A DNA stretch of 64,000 nt from Arachidicoccus rhizosphaerae (lineage in GTDB: Bacteria; Bacteroidota; Bacteroidia; Chitinophagales; Chitinophagaceae): assembly GCF_900107765.1 (NCBI RefSeq), contig NZ_FNQY01000005.1, positions 1-64,000 on the forward strand, read 5' to 3'. Position 1 is the stretch's first letter, and each line of letters begins with the position of its first letter. Shown here piece after piece: positions 34,768 to 44,360 of this stretch. The notes under the pieces were generated by a model. That model searched no databases and was not told the DNA's origin. It saw only the letters and a list, made by a program, of their open reading frames with translations. The translations under genes were made by a program, and so were the position numbers.

Positions 34768-35859
34768 TTACAACTGCCGGTTTCTGCCTTTGGCGTTTTT
34801 AAGCACAGAGCGCATGGAAGGCATTAGCATTTGTTTTAAATGAATTTTCAGAATTTTGCCCATGGTCCTTGCTTTTACGAACCGAAAATTATGATAATAA
34901 TTGGCCAGTTCGTATTTGAGTTGTTCAATTTTCTCATCCGAAGAAAGTTCATCCGGCAGCATGGCATCCATTAGTTCACGAACCCTGTACCGTTCAGTGG
35001 CAATTCTGTAGGCTGTTCTGGAACGTTCCTCCGCCTGGTATTGTTTTATGGATTCACTGTCCAGGTGTTTTACCACCTCCTTTACAATGGGATAGTTTTC
35101 CTTGGCAAATTGGGGCAGGTAGAGCCTTAACCTTCCTTCATAACATTGTTGATCAAAATCAATGGCCCGGATATTATATTGGGTCCCTTCAATATCAGGC
35201 GTTATATCTACGACAAAATTATAAGAACGCATATCTCCAAGCAGCCGTATAAAGCAGGACTCATTGAATTTCACAAAGGTCTTCAAAAGCCGGACCTTAT
35301 TAGTATCCGGGCTTTCCAGATAGTCCCTTATAAATATATCACCCGGTATTCCGGCAATATGCTCCTCAATCAGGGTCTGCCCATAGGTAAAAAAAGTCAC
35401 CCTGGAAGTGGCCAGCAAATGTTCCCATTCTAATCCATAGATCCGGTTCGCATCCGCTTTTTTTATATAAAAATGGTCATAATTGCCATTATTGACATTA
35501 ATAATCCGGATCCTGAACGGCTGACTATTACCAAAGCTGCAAAAATCAATTCTTTCGACATTCAGGTTTTCTGCAAAGCTGTAATCCCCCTCAGTCTTCA
35601 AAATGGCATAGCATTTTAAAAGCCCGTCTTTTAAAAACTCCCATTCCCGCATATCATAACTGACCTGCTCCCAGGCCGTTTCCTGACCATCTTTATCTAT
35701 CAGCGGCCGGGCATAAGTAAAATGAATCAAATCCTGATACTCAATGGGCAGGATAATCTCCCTGCCATAGTTTTTCAGATAAACGCGCAGCTTTTCACTG
35801 ACAGGAAAAATTGGTTTTTTTCTGGAAGGAGGGGCTGCTTTCTGGGGTACTATACGCAT
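34768..35859 (-). CDS. Kinase-like (APH/LPS-kinase fold) protein of the glycan cluster
   Basis: I do not recognise a named family. The 363-residue protein contains RLLGDMRSYNFVVD, followed about 20 residues later by IRAIDFDQQ. These sit like the catalytic loop (D....N) and metal-binding Asp of the aminoglycoside/LPS kinase fold. A preceding LIEEHIAGIPGDIFIRDY resembles the hinge. The canonical HxD His is Gly here. A TTG at 35892 extends the frame by 11 residues, but ATG at 35859 is preferred. Context suggests phosphorylation of a core sugar; that is inference. Confidence 0.6.
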   Translation of the reverse strand: MRIVPQKAAPPSRKKPIFPVSEKLRVYLKNYGREIILPIEYQDLIHFTYARPLIDKDGQETAWEQVSYDMREWEFLKDGLLKCYAILKTEGDYSFAENLNVERIDFCSFGNSQPFRIRIINVNNGNYDHFYIKKADANRIYGLEWEHLLATSRVTFFTYGQTLIEEHIAGIPGDIFIRDYLESPDTNKVRLLKTFVKFNESCFIRLLGDMRSYNFVVDITPDIEGTQYNIRAIDFDQQCYEGRLRLYLPQFAKENYPIVKEVVKHLDSESIKQYQAEERSRTAYRIATERYRVRELMDAMLPDELSSDEKIEQLKYELANYYHNFRFVKARTMGKILKIHLKQMLMPSMRSVLKNAKGRNRQL

Positions 35860-36008
35860 ACATTGTCTAAAATAAAGTCTGTCCCAATGCAAATATTGTT
35901 TCGCATTGAATGGTCTAAAATTACGATTTAATTACGGAAAGCAGTGACCTGCTTACTCCGCTTCATGAATAATGCCATATGAACTATACTTATATACCTT
36001 ACCTATCA

Positions 36009-37739
36009 TTAATAGCCGGCCAGGCTGTCATCACCCCTGATATCAGCGGCAGCCTGCATGCCTATTTTACCGGGACTGGCCTTACCACCGGCTTTCTGGT
36101 CAAATAAAATGATTTCTGTTCTGCCGATGCCGTTTACGGTTTTTAACGCATAGCCCATCTGCACCAGACTATCGGTTACGGCTACAGGCAAACCATCTTC
36201 CAGCATGATCTGATCAGGCAGCCACTGATGATGAAACTTTGGTGCCTCCGTAGCCTGTCCGGGTGTTTTACCATAATCAATGATATCCACGATTGTCTGG
36301 AAAACTGAGGTAGGGATAGTAGTGCCCCCTGGAGTTCCGACTACCATATAGGGCTGCCCTTTTTTCAGCACCAGCGTCGGACACATGGAGCTCAGCATTC
36401 TTTTACCGGGTTCTATCTGATTGGCAACACCGCCCACGGCACCGAACATATTAGGTACACCGGGTTTAGCGCTAAAGTCATCCATCTCATCATTGAGCAG
36501 AAACCCAGCTCCTTTCACCACTACCCTGCTGCCAAAATTGCCATTCAGTGTCGTGGTAATCGAAACCAGGTTCCCCTGATTATCGGCCACTGCAATATGC
36601 GTCGTCTCATTATGCTCATATACATTGCCCGCATTCACTGCGGAAGACGGAGTGGCTTTTTGCGGATTAAAATCCTTCATTCTGGCGGCTAAATAATGTT
36701 GATTCATCAGTTCTTTTTCCGGCACCTGGAAATAATCCGGATCCCCCATATATTTTGCACGGTCCGCATAGGCCCTGCGTTCCGCCTCCACCATGATGTG
36801 AATGGCTTTAGCAGATAAAAATCCCATGGTGTCAATATTAAATGGAGCGATCATGCCCATCATCTGAGCCAACAGAAGGCCACCGCTACTGGGTGGCGGG
36901 AAACTTATAATCTGATAACCGTGATAATCAAATGAGACAGGGGTTCTGGGTGTTGCCTGATAACCGTCTAAATCCTTTAAACCAATAATGCCACCACTGG
37001 CAGTAACGGTCTCAACCAAACTTTGCGCTGTTTCCCCCTGATAAAAACCAGAAGCGCCCTGATCGCGGATTTTTTTCAAAGTCGCTGCCAGCTCCGGCTG
37101 GATGAGCAGATCTCCCTGTTGCCAGTCCGTCTTTTTTACAAAAGCAACCGGATAGTCATTATACCGTTCAAAATCTTTTTTAAACCGGTTGAGCAACGCC
37201 GCCTCCGCAGCAGTGATCTTAAACCCCTTGGCGGCGAGTTCTATGGCAGGATTTATCAATTTCTCAAAGGGTAATCTGGCATATTTATACATGCCGAAAA
37301 TACCCGCTACAGCTCCCGGCACCCCAACAGACAAGACTCCGTCCTGGGATTTATGTAAATCAGCCGCTCCGTTACTATCTAAATACATATCCCTGAAAGC
37401 TTTCAAGGGTGCTCTTTCTCTGAAATCCAGCGCCTGGATCTGCCCTTTGGCATTTCTGGCCACCATAAATCCGCCACCGCCAATATTACCAGCCTGAGGA
37501 TATACGACCGCCAGCGCCAGCTGGGTGGCGATGGCTGCATCATAAGCATTTCCTCCCTGTTTTAATATATCCGCACCTATCTGAGCGCCGTAGGCAGAAG
37601 CACATACGACCACACCGTTTTCAAAATGGCCGTTTTTTACCGGACCAGGCTGCCCTGCAACATAAGAGCTAATAAAAATTATACTAATCCATACAAGGAT
37701 GACATTCACGCAATGATGTATTTTCTTGGGCATTAACAT
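36009..37739 (-). CDS. ggt: Gamma-glutamyltransferase
   Basis: Cleaves and transfers gamma-glutamyl groups (glutathione and related peptides) in the periplasm. A signal peptide ends near SYVAGQ. The precursor is auto-cleaved before Thr379 in NETTHIAV, which becomes the N-terminal nucleophile of the small subunit. GNIGGGGFMV, PPPSSGGLLLAQMM and the C-terminal VVGTPGGTTIPTSVFQ are family motifs. At 576 residues it is complete. It stands alone, divergent from the enoyl-CoA hydratase gene. Confidence 0.96.
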   Translation of the reverse strand: MLMPKKIHHCVNVILVWISIIFISSYVAGQPGPVKNGHFENGVVVCASAYGAQIGADILKQGGNAYDAAIATQLALAVVYPQAGNIGGGGFMVARNAKGQIQALDFRERAPLKAFRDMYLDSNGAADLHKSQDGVLSVGVPGAVAGIFGMYKYARLPFEKLINPAIELAAKGFKITAAEAALLNRFKKDFERYNDYPVAFVKKTDWQQGDLLIQPELAATLKKIRDQGASGFYQGETAQSLVETVTASGGIIGLKDLDGYQATPRTPVSFDYHGYQIISFPPPSSGGLLLAQMMGMIAPFNIDTMGFLSAKAIHIMVEAERRAYADRAKYMGDPDYFQVPEKELMNQHYLAARMKDFNPQKATPSSAVNAGNVYEHNETTHIAVADNQGNLVSITTTLNGNFGSRVVVKGAGFLLNDEMDDFSAKPGVPNMFGAVGGVANQIEPGKRMLSSMCPTLVLKKGQPYMVVGTPGGTTIPTSVFQTIVDIIDYGKTPGQATEAPKFHHQWLPDQIMLEDGLPVAVTDSLVQMGYALKTVNGIGRTEIILFDQKAGGKASPGKIGMQAAADIRGDDSLAGY

Positions 37740-37966
37740 GGTCGTATTTATTTAGCTGAAGGGGCACTTAAAAAGTAAAATTAACCAATCCTTTGCAGTT
37801 GGCCGTTAATTTTTCCGCTTCCTTTATTAAGCCAGGCGCAAATAAATATTCCGGCAGATTTGCTACCATAATTTTAAAATATTTTTCAAAGGAATTACAT
37901 TCAAATGCTTTAACTTTCGGCTAGGAATTAGAAATAGAATTATCTATACAGCAAAAATTAGAATCT

Positions 37967-38755
37967 ATGATAGTCGATGAAAAAGAAGCAAAAGAAGGAT
38001 TTGTAAAATCAGAGGTACATAATCATATATCTACCATTTTATTTTATCACCCCAAGGGCAATGCCCTTCCCTCCAAACTATTAAAAAAGCTAAAAGAAGA
38101 AATAGACCATGCCTCTCATGATGACAATGTAAAAGTAGTATTACTCAGATCCGTACAACATGACGTATTCTGTTCAGGTGCATATTTTAATGAATTACTG
38201 GAGATTAAGGATCAAAAAGCAGCGCAGACCTTTTTTATGGGATTTGCGGAAGTCATAAAATCCATGCGCAAGTGTGCCAAACTTATTGTAGCAAGAGTAC
38301 ACGGCAAGGTAGTGGGCGGCGGCCTGGGTCTGGTAGCGGCGGCAGATTATGCCATTGCCCTGGAAGGAGCCGATGTCAGACTCAGCGAACTTTCCATTGG
38401 CATTGGCCCTTATGTCATTGCGCCGGCTATGGTTCGCAAAATGGGCCTGTCTTCCTTCAGTCAGCTAGCCATTGATGCACATCTATGGCGCAACTCTGAC
38501 TGGGCGCGCAGAAAAGGATTGTATGCAGAGCTACATCCTAATAAGGCCTCCATGGAAGAATCCATAGAAAGACTCACGACCTCTCTAGCTAAAAATTCTC
38601 ATGCGGCCAATACGAACCTGAAAAGGATGTTCTGGGAAGATACCGAAGACTGGGACAACCTGATGCAGGACCGTGCCGCCAAAACCGCAGAACTCTTACT
38701 GCAGGATCAGGCGCAGCAATTCCTGGCCCAGTTCAATAAAAGCGTAGTATTTTAA
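37967..38755 (+). CDS. Enoyl-CoA hydratase/isomerase family protein
   Basis: A crotonase-fold protein of 262 residues. The oxyanion-hole segments are visible: HDVFCSGAYFNELL and VHGKVVGGGLGLVAAADYAIALEGADVRLSELSIGIGP. The Glu in SELSIGIGP occupies the second catalytic position; the first catalytic Glu is less clear, since the loop reads GLVAAAD. It may serve fatty-acid or branched-chain amino-acid breakdown. The C-terminal helix region is normal. It stands alone, followed by a clear terminator. Confidence 0.85.
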   Translation: MIVDEKEAKEGFVKSEVHNHISTILFYHPKGNALPSKLLKKLKEEIDHASHDDNVKVVLLRSVQHDVFCSGAYFNELLEIKDQKAAQTFFMGFAEVIKSMRKCAKLIVARVHGKVVGGGLGLVAAADYAIALEGADVRLSELSIGIGPYVIAPAMVRKMGLSSFSQLAIDAHLWRNSDWARRKGLYAELHPNKASMEESIERLTTSLAKNSHAANTNLKRMFWEDTEDWDNLMQDRAAKTAELLLQDQAQQFLAQFNKSVVF

Positions 38756-38780
38756 GTTTCTGATTAAACAATATAAAAAC

Positions 38781-38817
38781 AAAACCCCGTACAGCAATAA
38801 ATGTGACGGGGTTTTTT
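38781..38817 (+). terminator. Intrinsic terminator of the enoyl-CoA hydratase gene
   Basis: AAAACCCCGT (38781-38790) pairs with ACGGGGTTTT (38806-38815) and is followed by more T residues; 25 bp past the stop codon. Confidence 0.85.
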
Positions 38818-38900
38818 GTTTTCTATTGTTGGTTATTCGCCTCAGGCAAATAGGTTGATTGCTCCGGCTGTCACGAATCTGAAAAAGTCCATGGACCAGG

Positions 38901-39500
38901 TTAATCGGCCAGTACTGTAATCAGACTTTTGATAATGGCGCCTAATTTTACGGCTTCAAAAATTTTAATCTCCGGTGTGCCTTCAGCCACCAGTTTAGAT
39001 TCATGCGCATTGACGCAAAGTTCACAACCGTTCACCGCAGAAACGACCAGGCTAACCAGTTCAAAAGCCTCCTTTCCAATGACCGGATTCATCATAATAG
39101 ACATTTTGATGCCTGCAGGCTGGTTGTTGTAAACGTCTTTACCCGCAAAATGCCTGAAACGGTAGAAAATATTGTTGACATTCATTAAAGAAGTCAAAGC
39201 AACAATTTCTGCCAGTTCTTCCTTGGAAGCACCTGCCTCAGCAGCCGCCGCTTTAAAGGCTTTTTTCAACGGAATGAATTTTTCATTAACGGCAACACTA
39301 TATGCAATCAGATAGGCCTCTTTCTGGGATAAATTCTGTGCATTTTTAAGCGCATTGCTTACGTTGATTTTCAAATCCTTAATATAACGTGCATTCGTAT
39401 CCAATAACAGTTCAGCTTCTGCTGAAGGGGTATATTCTTCTACCTGTAAAAAATTCAGCAGGTTGTTATATGTTTCGTTTTCAATTGCAATAACTGACAT
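38901..39500 (-). CDS. AhpD-like alkylhydroperoxidase (carboxymuconolactone decarboxylase family)
   Basis: A small thiol peroxidase/reductase partner. The redox motif C159-E-L-C162 with His166 (NGCELCVNAHE) matches the AhpD active site. The all-helical 199-residue sequence fits two CMD repeats, the first (about residues 40-110) lacking the CxxC. It lies 135 bp after the peroxiredoxin gene on the same strand, and a hairpin-plus-U-run between them suggests partial termination. As in AhpC/AhpD pairs, it probably reduces the peroxiredoxin; this is inferred from pairing. Confidence 0.88.
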   Translation of the reverse strand: MSVIAIENETYNNLLNFLQVEEYTPSAEAELLLDTNARYIKDLKINVSNALKNAQNLSQKEAYLIAYSVAVNEKFIPLKKAFKAAAAEAGASKEELAEIVALTSLMNVNNIFYRFRHFAGKDVYNNQPAGIKMSIMMNPVIGKEAFELVSLVVSAVNGCELCVNAHESKLVAEGTPEIKIFEAVKLGAIIKSLITVLAD

Positions 39501-39558
39501 AAATAATCTTTTTATTAGTTGTTAATCACCCGGCCAATCCCGGGTATGCTGCATGTTT

Positions 39559-39590
39559 TAAAAAAAGGCAGGCGCATAACGCAGCCCGCC
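39559..39590 (-). terminator. Terminator or attenuator between ahpC and ahpD
   Basis: On the minus strand GGCGGGC pairs with GCCTGCC (one G-U) over a loop of about 10 nt, followed by TTTTTTT. It lies downstream of ahpC and upstream of ahpD, so it could reduce ahpD expression relative to ahpC. Confidence 0.6.
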
Positions 39591-39635
39591 CTTCTTTTTT
39601 TCTTAGTTGTTACTATTTCAAAACGCTGCAGGAAA

Positions 39636-40205
39636 TTAGTTCAATTCAGCATTTAACTGAGCGGTCAAAGTTTCTTCACCTTTGTTCCAGTTACATGGAC
39701 AAAGTTCATCTGTCTGTAAACCATCCAGTACACGGATCACTTCCTGTACATTACGGCCTACGTTCAGATCATTAATGCTGACCCAACGAATGACACCTTC
39801 CTGATCAATGATAAAAGTCGCGCGGTAGGCTACTTTTTCATTTTCTTCCAAGATGCCCAGTTCTTCCGCCAGGGATTTAGACGTATCAGCCAGCATCGGG
39901 AATTTTAAATCTCTTAAATCCTTGTGATCTTTTCTCCAGGCTACGTGTACAAACTCGGAATCAGTGGAAGCACCGATTAAAGTGGCATCACGATCAGTAA
40001 ACTCGTCATAGTTTCTATTAAATTCAGCGATTTCTGTAGGGCATACAAAAGTGAAATCTTTAGGCCACCAGAATAGCACTGTCCATTTACCTTTCAGGTC
40101 CTCGTTACTTAAATCAATAAATTCTTTGCCTTTTTCGGTGGAAACGGCTGCTTTTTTACTAAACTGAGGAAACTGACTTCCGATGGATAAAATTCTATTG
40201 CTCAT
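39636..40205 (-). CDS. ahpC: Typical 2-Cys peroxiredoxin, AhpC-like
   Basis: Reduces hydrogen peroxide and organic peroxides. The peroxidatic Cys55 is in FTFVCPTE, and the C-terminal ELCPCNW holds the resolving Cys (168 or 170), with two Cys instead of one. The 189 residues match the AhpC/Prx1 size. The gene precedes ahpD. A TAGTTTTG box lies 46 bp upstream; no OxyR or PerR operator was recognised. Confidence 0.93.
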   Translation of the reverse strand: MSNRILSIGSQFPQFSKKAAVSTEKGKEFIDLSNEDLKGKWTVLFWWPKDFTFVCPTEIAEFNRNYDEFTDRDATLIGASTDSEFVHVAWRKDHKDLRDLKFPMLADTSKSLAEELGILEENEKVAYRATFIIDQEGVIRWVSINDLNVGRNVQEVIRVLDGLQTDELCPCNWNKGEETLTAQLNAELN

Positions 40206-40251
40206 TTTTAATCCTTTTTATTTATATGATTGATAATTAATTATTACGATG

Positions 40252-40259
40252 CAAAACTA
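40252..40259 (-). promoter_or_regulatory. Candidate -7 box of ahpC
   Basis: TAGTTTTG on the minus strand, 46 bp before the ahpC start codon. No TTG at the ideal -33 distance, which may reflect activator dependence or a wrong call. Confidence 0.4.
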
Positions 40260-40414
40260 ACAAAATTCTTCATAGCTAAAAATTGTTATTAGCTATACTG
40301 ATATAGATAAAATCTATTAGAAATATCGATTTCGCACCACTATTGCCCTTCAGGTAGCTGTACCGTCAATAATCCCTTAAACTTTCTTACTTTTAGAGCC
40401 AAAATTTCTAACTA

Positions 40415-42595
40415 ATGATGCGTATCAAATATTTTATGATCGCCTGCATGGTCTCCGCCTGGAGTCTGTTTCAGGTACAGGCCCAGCCTTATGTAAATAA
40501 ATACAAATGGTCAAAGGATGGTGACCAGTATTATACAATTGATCAGGGACAGATTGTACAGGTACACCTGCCGGATCAGACGACGACCACCATTTTGTCC
40601 AAGGCGGATCTGACCACTCAAAGCATGAATCAACAGGTAAACCCGGAAGATTTCACCATCAGTGAAGACGGCAATAAAATCCTGATTTATACGAATACAG
40701 AAAAAGTATGGCGTTATCATACCAAGGGTGATTACTGGGTATATGACAGAGCGACTAAAGCACTCACCCAACTGGGCAAAGGACTACCGGCCAGTTCCCT
40801 GATGTTTGCAAAGTTCTCTCCCGACGCCCAGAAAGTGGCTTACAGCAGCGCCCATAATATGTACGTTGAAGAGCTGGCCACCCACAAAATCAAGCAATTG
40901 ACCAAAGACGGTACGGATAGAATCATCAATGGAACATTCGACTGGGTCTATGAAGAAGAATTTGGCGCCCGGGATGGATTCAGATGGTCTGCAGATAGTA
41001 AAAAGATAGCCTTCTGGCATGTGGACGCCAGAAGTATCAAAAATTTCCTGATGATCAACAATACGGATTCCATCTATCCTTATACCATCCCGGTAGAATA
41101 TCCCGTCGTAGGGCAGGACCCTTCTGCAGTAAAAATCGGTGTTGTCAATATCGATAATGACAAGATCAGCTGGATGCAGATTCCAGGAGATGCCAGGCAG
41201 CATTATCTTCCCCGGATGGAATGGGCGGGCAATAATCAGATTATCGCCCAACAGCTGGACCGAAAACAACAAGTCAGTACCTTATACCTGGCGGACGCCT
41301 CCAGTGGCACCGCACACAGCATTTACAAAGAATCCAGTGACACCTGGGTCGATATTAAAAGTCGCTGGCATGGGGACAACCCGATTGGCTGGGATTTTAT
41401 TGAACAGGGTAAAGCCTTTTTATGGGTTACGGAAAAAGACGGCTGGCGTCATATTTACCGTGTAGATTTACAGGGTCATGAAAAGCTGATTACCAAGGGT
41501 GACTATGACATCCTGGATTTACTGGCTGTTAATGAAAAAGAGGGCTATGTTTATTTTATGGCTTCTCCTGAAAACGCAACGCAGGATTACCTTTACAGAA
41601 CCAAACTCGATGGCAGCGGTACGGCAGAACGTGTCTCAGCTGAAAATGAGCAGGGAACACATGCTTATAATATTTCCCCGAACGGCAAATATGCTGAGCA
41701 TACTTTTTCAAATGCCAACCGTTTTCCGATCAGAGACTGGGTCGAGCTCCCTTCCAATAAAATCATAGGACAGGCGCCCATAGCCAGAACCCTGCCTCCC
41801 GGATTCCCGCAGGTAAAATATATCCAGATTAAAACGGATGAAGGGGTAGTCATGGACGCCTCTGTTACCCTTCCGGAAAACTTTGATTCAACTAAAAAAT
41901 ATCCGGTTGTATTTTATGTGTATACAGAACCAGCCAGCTGTACCGTAAAGGACAGCTGGGGCAATGGTCGTAATTTTCTCTATCAGGGCGATATGCAAAA
42001 GGATGGCTATATCTATGTCAGTATAGACAGTCGGGGGACGCCAGCCCCCAAAGGAACTGCCTGGAGACACAGTATTTATAAGAAAGTCGGCATCTTAAAT
42101 ATCCATGATCAGTACGAGGCCGCCAAAAAGGTCATTGAATGGCCATATATTGATAAAGACAGAGTGGCCGTATGGGGCTGGAGCGGAGGCGGTTCCACCA
42201 CCTTAAATCTGATGTTCCAGCATCCGGATGTATATAAAACAGGTATTGCCGTAGCAGCGGTCGCTAATTTCCTGACTTATGACAATGTCTACCAGGAACG
42301 TTATATGGGACTGCCGACAGATGCTGATAATACCTACAAAATTGCTTCTCCGATCAGCCATGCTGCCGGCCTTGAGGGCAACCTCCTGGTTATCCATGGT
42401 TCAGGCGATGACAATGTGCACTATCAGAATGCAGAAATGCTCATCAATGAATTAATAAAGCACAATAAGATTTTCAGCTTTATGGAGTTCCCCAACCGCA
42501 CTCATGCCATTTCTGAAGGAGAAGGAACTTCCCGCTTTCTGGGCAATCTGTATACACATTATTTACAGGAGCACTGCCCCCCGGGAGGTAAATAG
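40415..42595 (+). CDS. Dipeptidyl peptidase IV family (S9B), exported
   Basis: A 726-residue exported serine peptidase with signal peptide (ACMVSAWSLFQVQAQ), DPP-IV propeller and hydrolase domain. The nucleophile is in VWGWSGGGSTT, Asp in IHGSGDDNVHYQN, and His in FPNRTHAISEG. The double-Glu substrate anchor of DPP-IV is visible as WVYEEEFGARDGFRWS, which makes dipeptidyl peptidase activity more secure than for the paralogue at 25949. It stands alone; a shared terminator follows. Confidence 0.94.
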   Translation: MMRIKYFMIACMVSAWSLFQVQAQPYVNKYKWSKDGDQYYTIDQGQIVQVHLPDQTTTTILSKADLTTQSMNQQVNPEDFTISEDGNKILIYTNTEKVWRYHTKGDYWVYDRATKALTQLGKGLPASSLMFAKFSPDAQKVAYSSAHNMYVEELATHKIKQLTKDGTDRIINGTFDWVYEEEFGARDGFRWSADSKKIAFWHVDARSIKNFLMINNTDSIYPYTIPVEYPVVGQDPSAVKIGVVNIDNDKISWMQIPGDARQHYLPRMEWAGNNQIIAQQLDRKQQVSTLYLADASSGTAHSIYKESSDTWVDIKSRWHGDNPIGWDFIEQGKAFLWVTEKDGWRHIYRVDLQGHEKLITKGDYDILDLLAVNEKEGYVYFMASPENATQDYLYRTKLDGSGTAERVSAENEQGTHAYNISPNGKYAEHTFSNANRFPIRDWVELPSNKIIGQAPIARTLPPGFPQVKYIQIKTDEGVVMDASVTLPENFDSTKKYPVVFYVYTEPASCTVKDSWGNGRNFLYQGDMQKDGYIYVSIDSRGTPAPKGTAWRHSIYKKVGILNIHDQYEAAKKVIEWPYIDKDRVAVWGWSGGGSTTLNLMFQHPDVYKTGIAVAAVANFLTYDNVYQERYMGLPTDADNTYKIASPISHAAGLEGNLLVIHGSGDDNVHYQNAEMLINELIKHNKIFSFMEFPNRTHAISEGEGTSRFLGNLYTHYLQEHCPPGGK

Positions 42596-42629
42596 CAATA
42601 AGCAAGGCAATACATAAAGTGCCTGATGC

Positions 42630-42674
42630 AAAATGGCGATCTATTTTAATTAAATTAAAGTAGATCGCCATTTT
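42630..42674. terminator. Bidirectional terminator between the DPP-IV gene and queE
   Basis: AAAATGGCGATCTA (42630-42643) and TAGATCGCCATTTT (42661-42674) are perfect 14-bp inverted repeats. The inner TTTTAATT/AATTAAA can extend the stem. It lies between convergent genes. Confidence 0.8.
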
Positions 42675-42695
42675 ACTTGTATATCAAAAAATCAC

Positions 42696-43457
42696 CTAAG
42701 GCACATTAATATACTTATGCACCTGTACGCAAAGGCTCCATGTAGACAAAGGATGTGTTTTTACATAGTCAATCATCAAAGGCAACATCTGTTTTTCCTT
42801 TGACCACTCCGGTTGCAGATATAATTTGCAATCCGGACTCACCTGGGCTGCATGCTGCTCTGCCCATAAAAAATCAGATTTATTAAAGACCACCACTTTA
42901 AGTTCCTGCGCCCGGGAAATCACCTCTGGCAGCGGCGCCTTAAATTTCTTAGGAGAAACGCATACCCAGTCGATCTCTCCAGAGAGCGGATAAGCACCGG
43001 AGGTCTCAATATGGACCCTAAAGCCAGCTGCATGTAGGGCCTTCGTTAAAGGACCTAGCTCATACATCAGCGGCTCGCCTCCTGTAACCACAACAATACA
43101 ACCCCTGATCATATCAGTGCCAGCTGCATCACCCAAGGCCTCCATAGATTCTGCTCCTGACGCAATTTCTGCGGCCTTAATATCTGAAAGAATCTCCTGG
43201 ATAGCATCCTGGACTATTTGTTCAACTGTTTTAACCGGATGAAGTTCGGCGTCCCAGCTTTCTTTTACATCGCACCAGACGCAGCCAACATCGCAGCCTC
43301 CAAGCCTGATAAAATAAGCGGCGCGCCCCTGATAGTTGCCCTCACCCTGTAAAGTATAAAAAGCCTCCATGACCGGCAAAGACTTGCCGGCATCGATCTG
43401 TATCTGTAGTTCAGCGCGCTCCATAGCGACCTCTGACATGCGGTCTTTTGTATCCAT
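42696..43457 (-). CDS. queE: 7-carboxy-7-deazaguanine synthase
   Basis: A radical-SAM enzyme of queuosine precursor (preQ0) synthesis. The iron-sulfur motif is Cys55-x3-Cys59-x2-Cys62 (GGCDVGCVWCD), the variant spacing used by QueE. It is preceded by EAFYTLQGEGNYQGRAAYFIRL and followed by VVTGGEPLMYELGPLTKAL. At 253 residues it is slightly longer than usual because of an N-terminal extension and an insert of about 30 residues after VEQIVQDAIQE. No other que genes are in the window. It follows folD by 17 bp. Confidence 0.94.
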   Translation of the reverse strand: MDTKDRMSEVAMERAELQIQIDAGKSLPVMEAFYTLQGEGNYQGRAAYFIRLGGCDVGCVWCDVKESWDAELHPVKTVEQIVQDAIQEILSDIKAAEIASGAESMEALGDAAGTDMIRGCIVVVTGGEPLMYELGPLTKALHAAGFRVHIETSGAYPLSGEIDWVCVSPKKFKAPLPEVISRAQELKVVVFNKSDFLWAEQHAAQVSPDCKLYLQPEWSKEKQMLPLMIDYVKTHPLSTWSLCVQVHKYINVP

Positions 43458-43474
43458 AATTAATCCTTACTCCC

Positions 43475-44356
43475 TTAGGCCTGTTGGCGCTTTTCGTAAG
43501 CGACCAGTGTGTTTTGCAAGAGCCCTGCTATGGTCATCAGGCCTACTCCACCCGGAACCGGTGTGATAAAGGAAGCCTTAGGTGCTACTGCATCAAAATC
43601 AACATCTCCTTTAATCCTGAAACCTTTTTTGGCAGTAGCATCCTCCACCCTTGTGATGCCGACATCAATGATAATGGCACCTTCCTTAACCATCTCAGCT
43701 TTTACAAAGCCGGGACGTCCCAGCGCTGCAACAACAATATCTGCCTGAAGACAAATTTCTTCCAGATTAGGTGTATGTGAATGGCAAAGGGTGACCGTGC
43801 AGTTACCATAGGGATTATTGGTACTCAGCAAAATACTCATCGGGCGTCCGACAATATTACTTCTGCCTATCACCACTGCATGTTTTCCCTTTGTAGAAAT
43901 ATTATAATGCTCCAGCATTAGCATGATTCCATAAGGGGTCGCCGGGATAAATGTCGGCATACCCAGGGTAAGATTACCGGCGCTCACCGGATGAAACCCG
44001 TCCACATCCTTGGCAGGATCAATGGCCGCGATGACCTTTTTTTCATCAATATGCTTTGGCAGGGGTAGCTGTACCAGGATGCCATCCACGCTAACATCAT
44101 TATTGAGTTTTTGGATCTCACTGAGCAGGTCTGCCTCTGTAATATCTACTTCTCGTCTGATTTCCGTAGACTGATAACCGATTTCCGCACAGGTTTTTAC
44201 CTTGCTGGCCACATAGGTTTCTGAGGCGCCGTTATTGCCCACCAGGATTACAGCCAGGTGGGGTGGGCGTGCACCGGATGCTATAATTTTATCAACTTTG
44301 GCCTTCAGTTGTTCTTTAACCGCCCTGGAGGCGATTTTTCCATCTAATAATTGCAT
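43475..44356 (-). CDS. folD: Bifunctional methylenetetrahydrofolate dehydrogenase/cyclohydrolase
   Basis: Interconverts 5,10-methylene-, methenyl- and 10-formyl-tetrahydrofolate. The catalytic Lys is in SETYVASKVKTCAEIG. IDGILVQLPLPKHI, GRSNIVGRPMSILL (NADP binding) and PVPGGVGLMTIAGLLQNT are all canonical. The 293 residues are normal. The gene starts 4 nt after a TATCTTTG box, so its mRNA is probably leaderless; queE is likely co-transcribed behind it. Confidence 0.97.
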   Translation of the reverse strand: MQLLDGKIASRAVKEQLKAKVDKIIASGARPPHLAVILVGNNGASETYVASKVKTCAEIGYQSTEIRREVDITEADLLSEIQKLNNDVSVDGILVQLPLPKHIDEKKVIAAIDPAKDVDGFHPVSAGNLTLGMPTFIPATPYGIMLMLEHYNISTKGKHAVVIGRSNIVGRPMSILLSTNNPYGNCTVTLCHSHTPNLEEICLQADIVVAALGRPGFVKAEMVKEGAIIIDVGITRVEDATAKKGFRIKGDVDFDAVAPKASFITPVPGGVGLMTIAGLLQNTLVAYEKRQQA

Positions 44357-44360
44357 GGCG

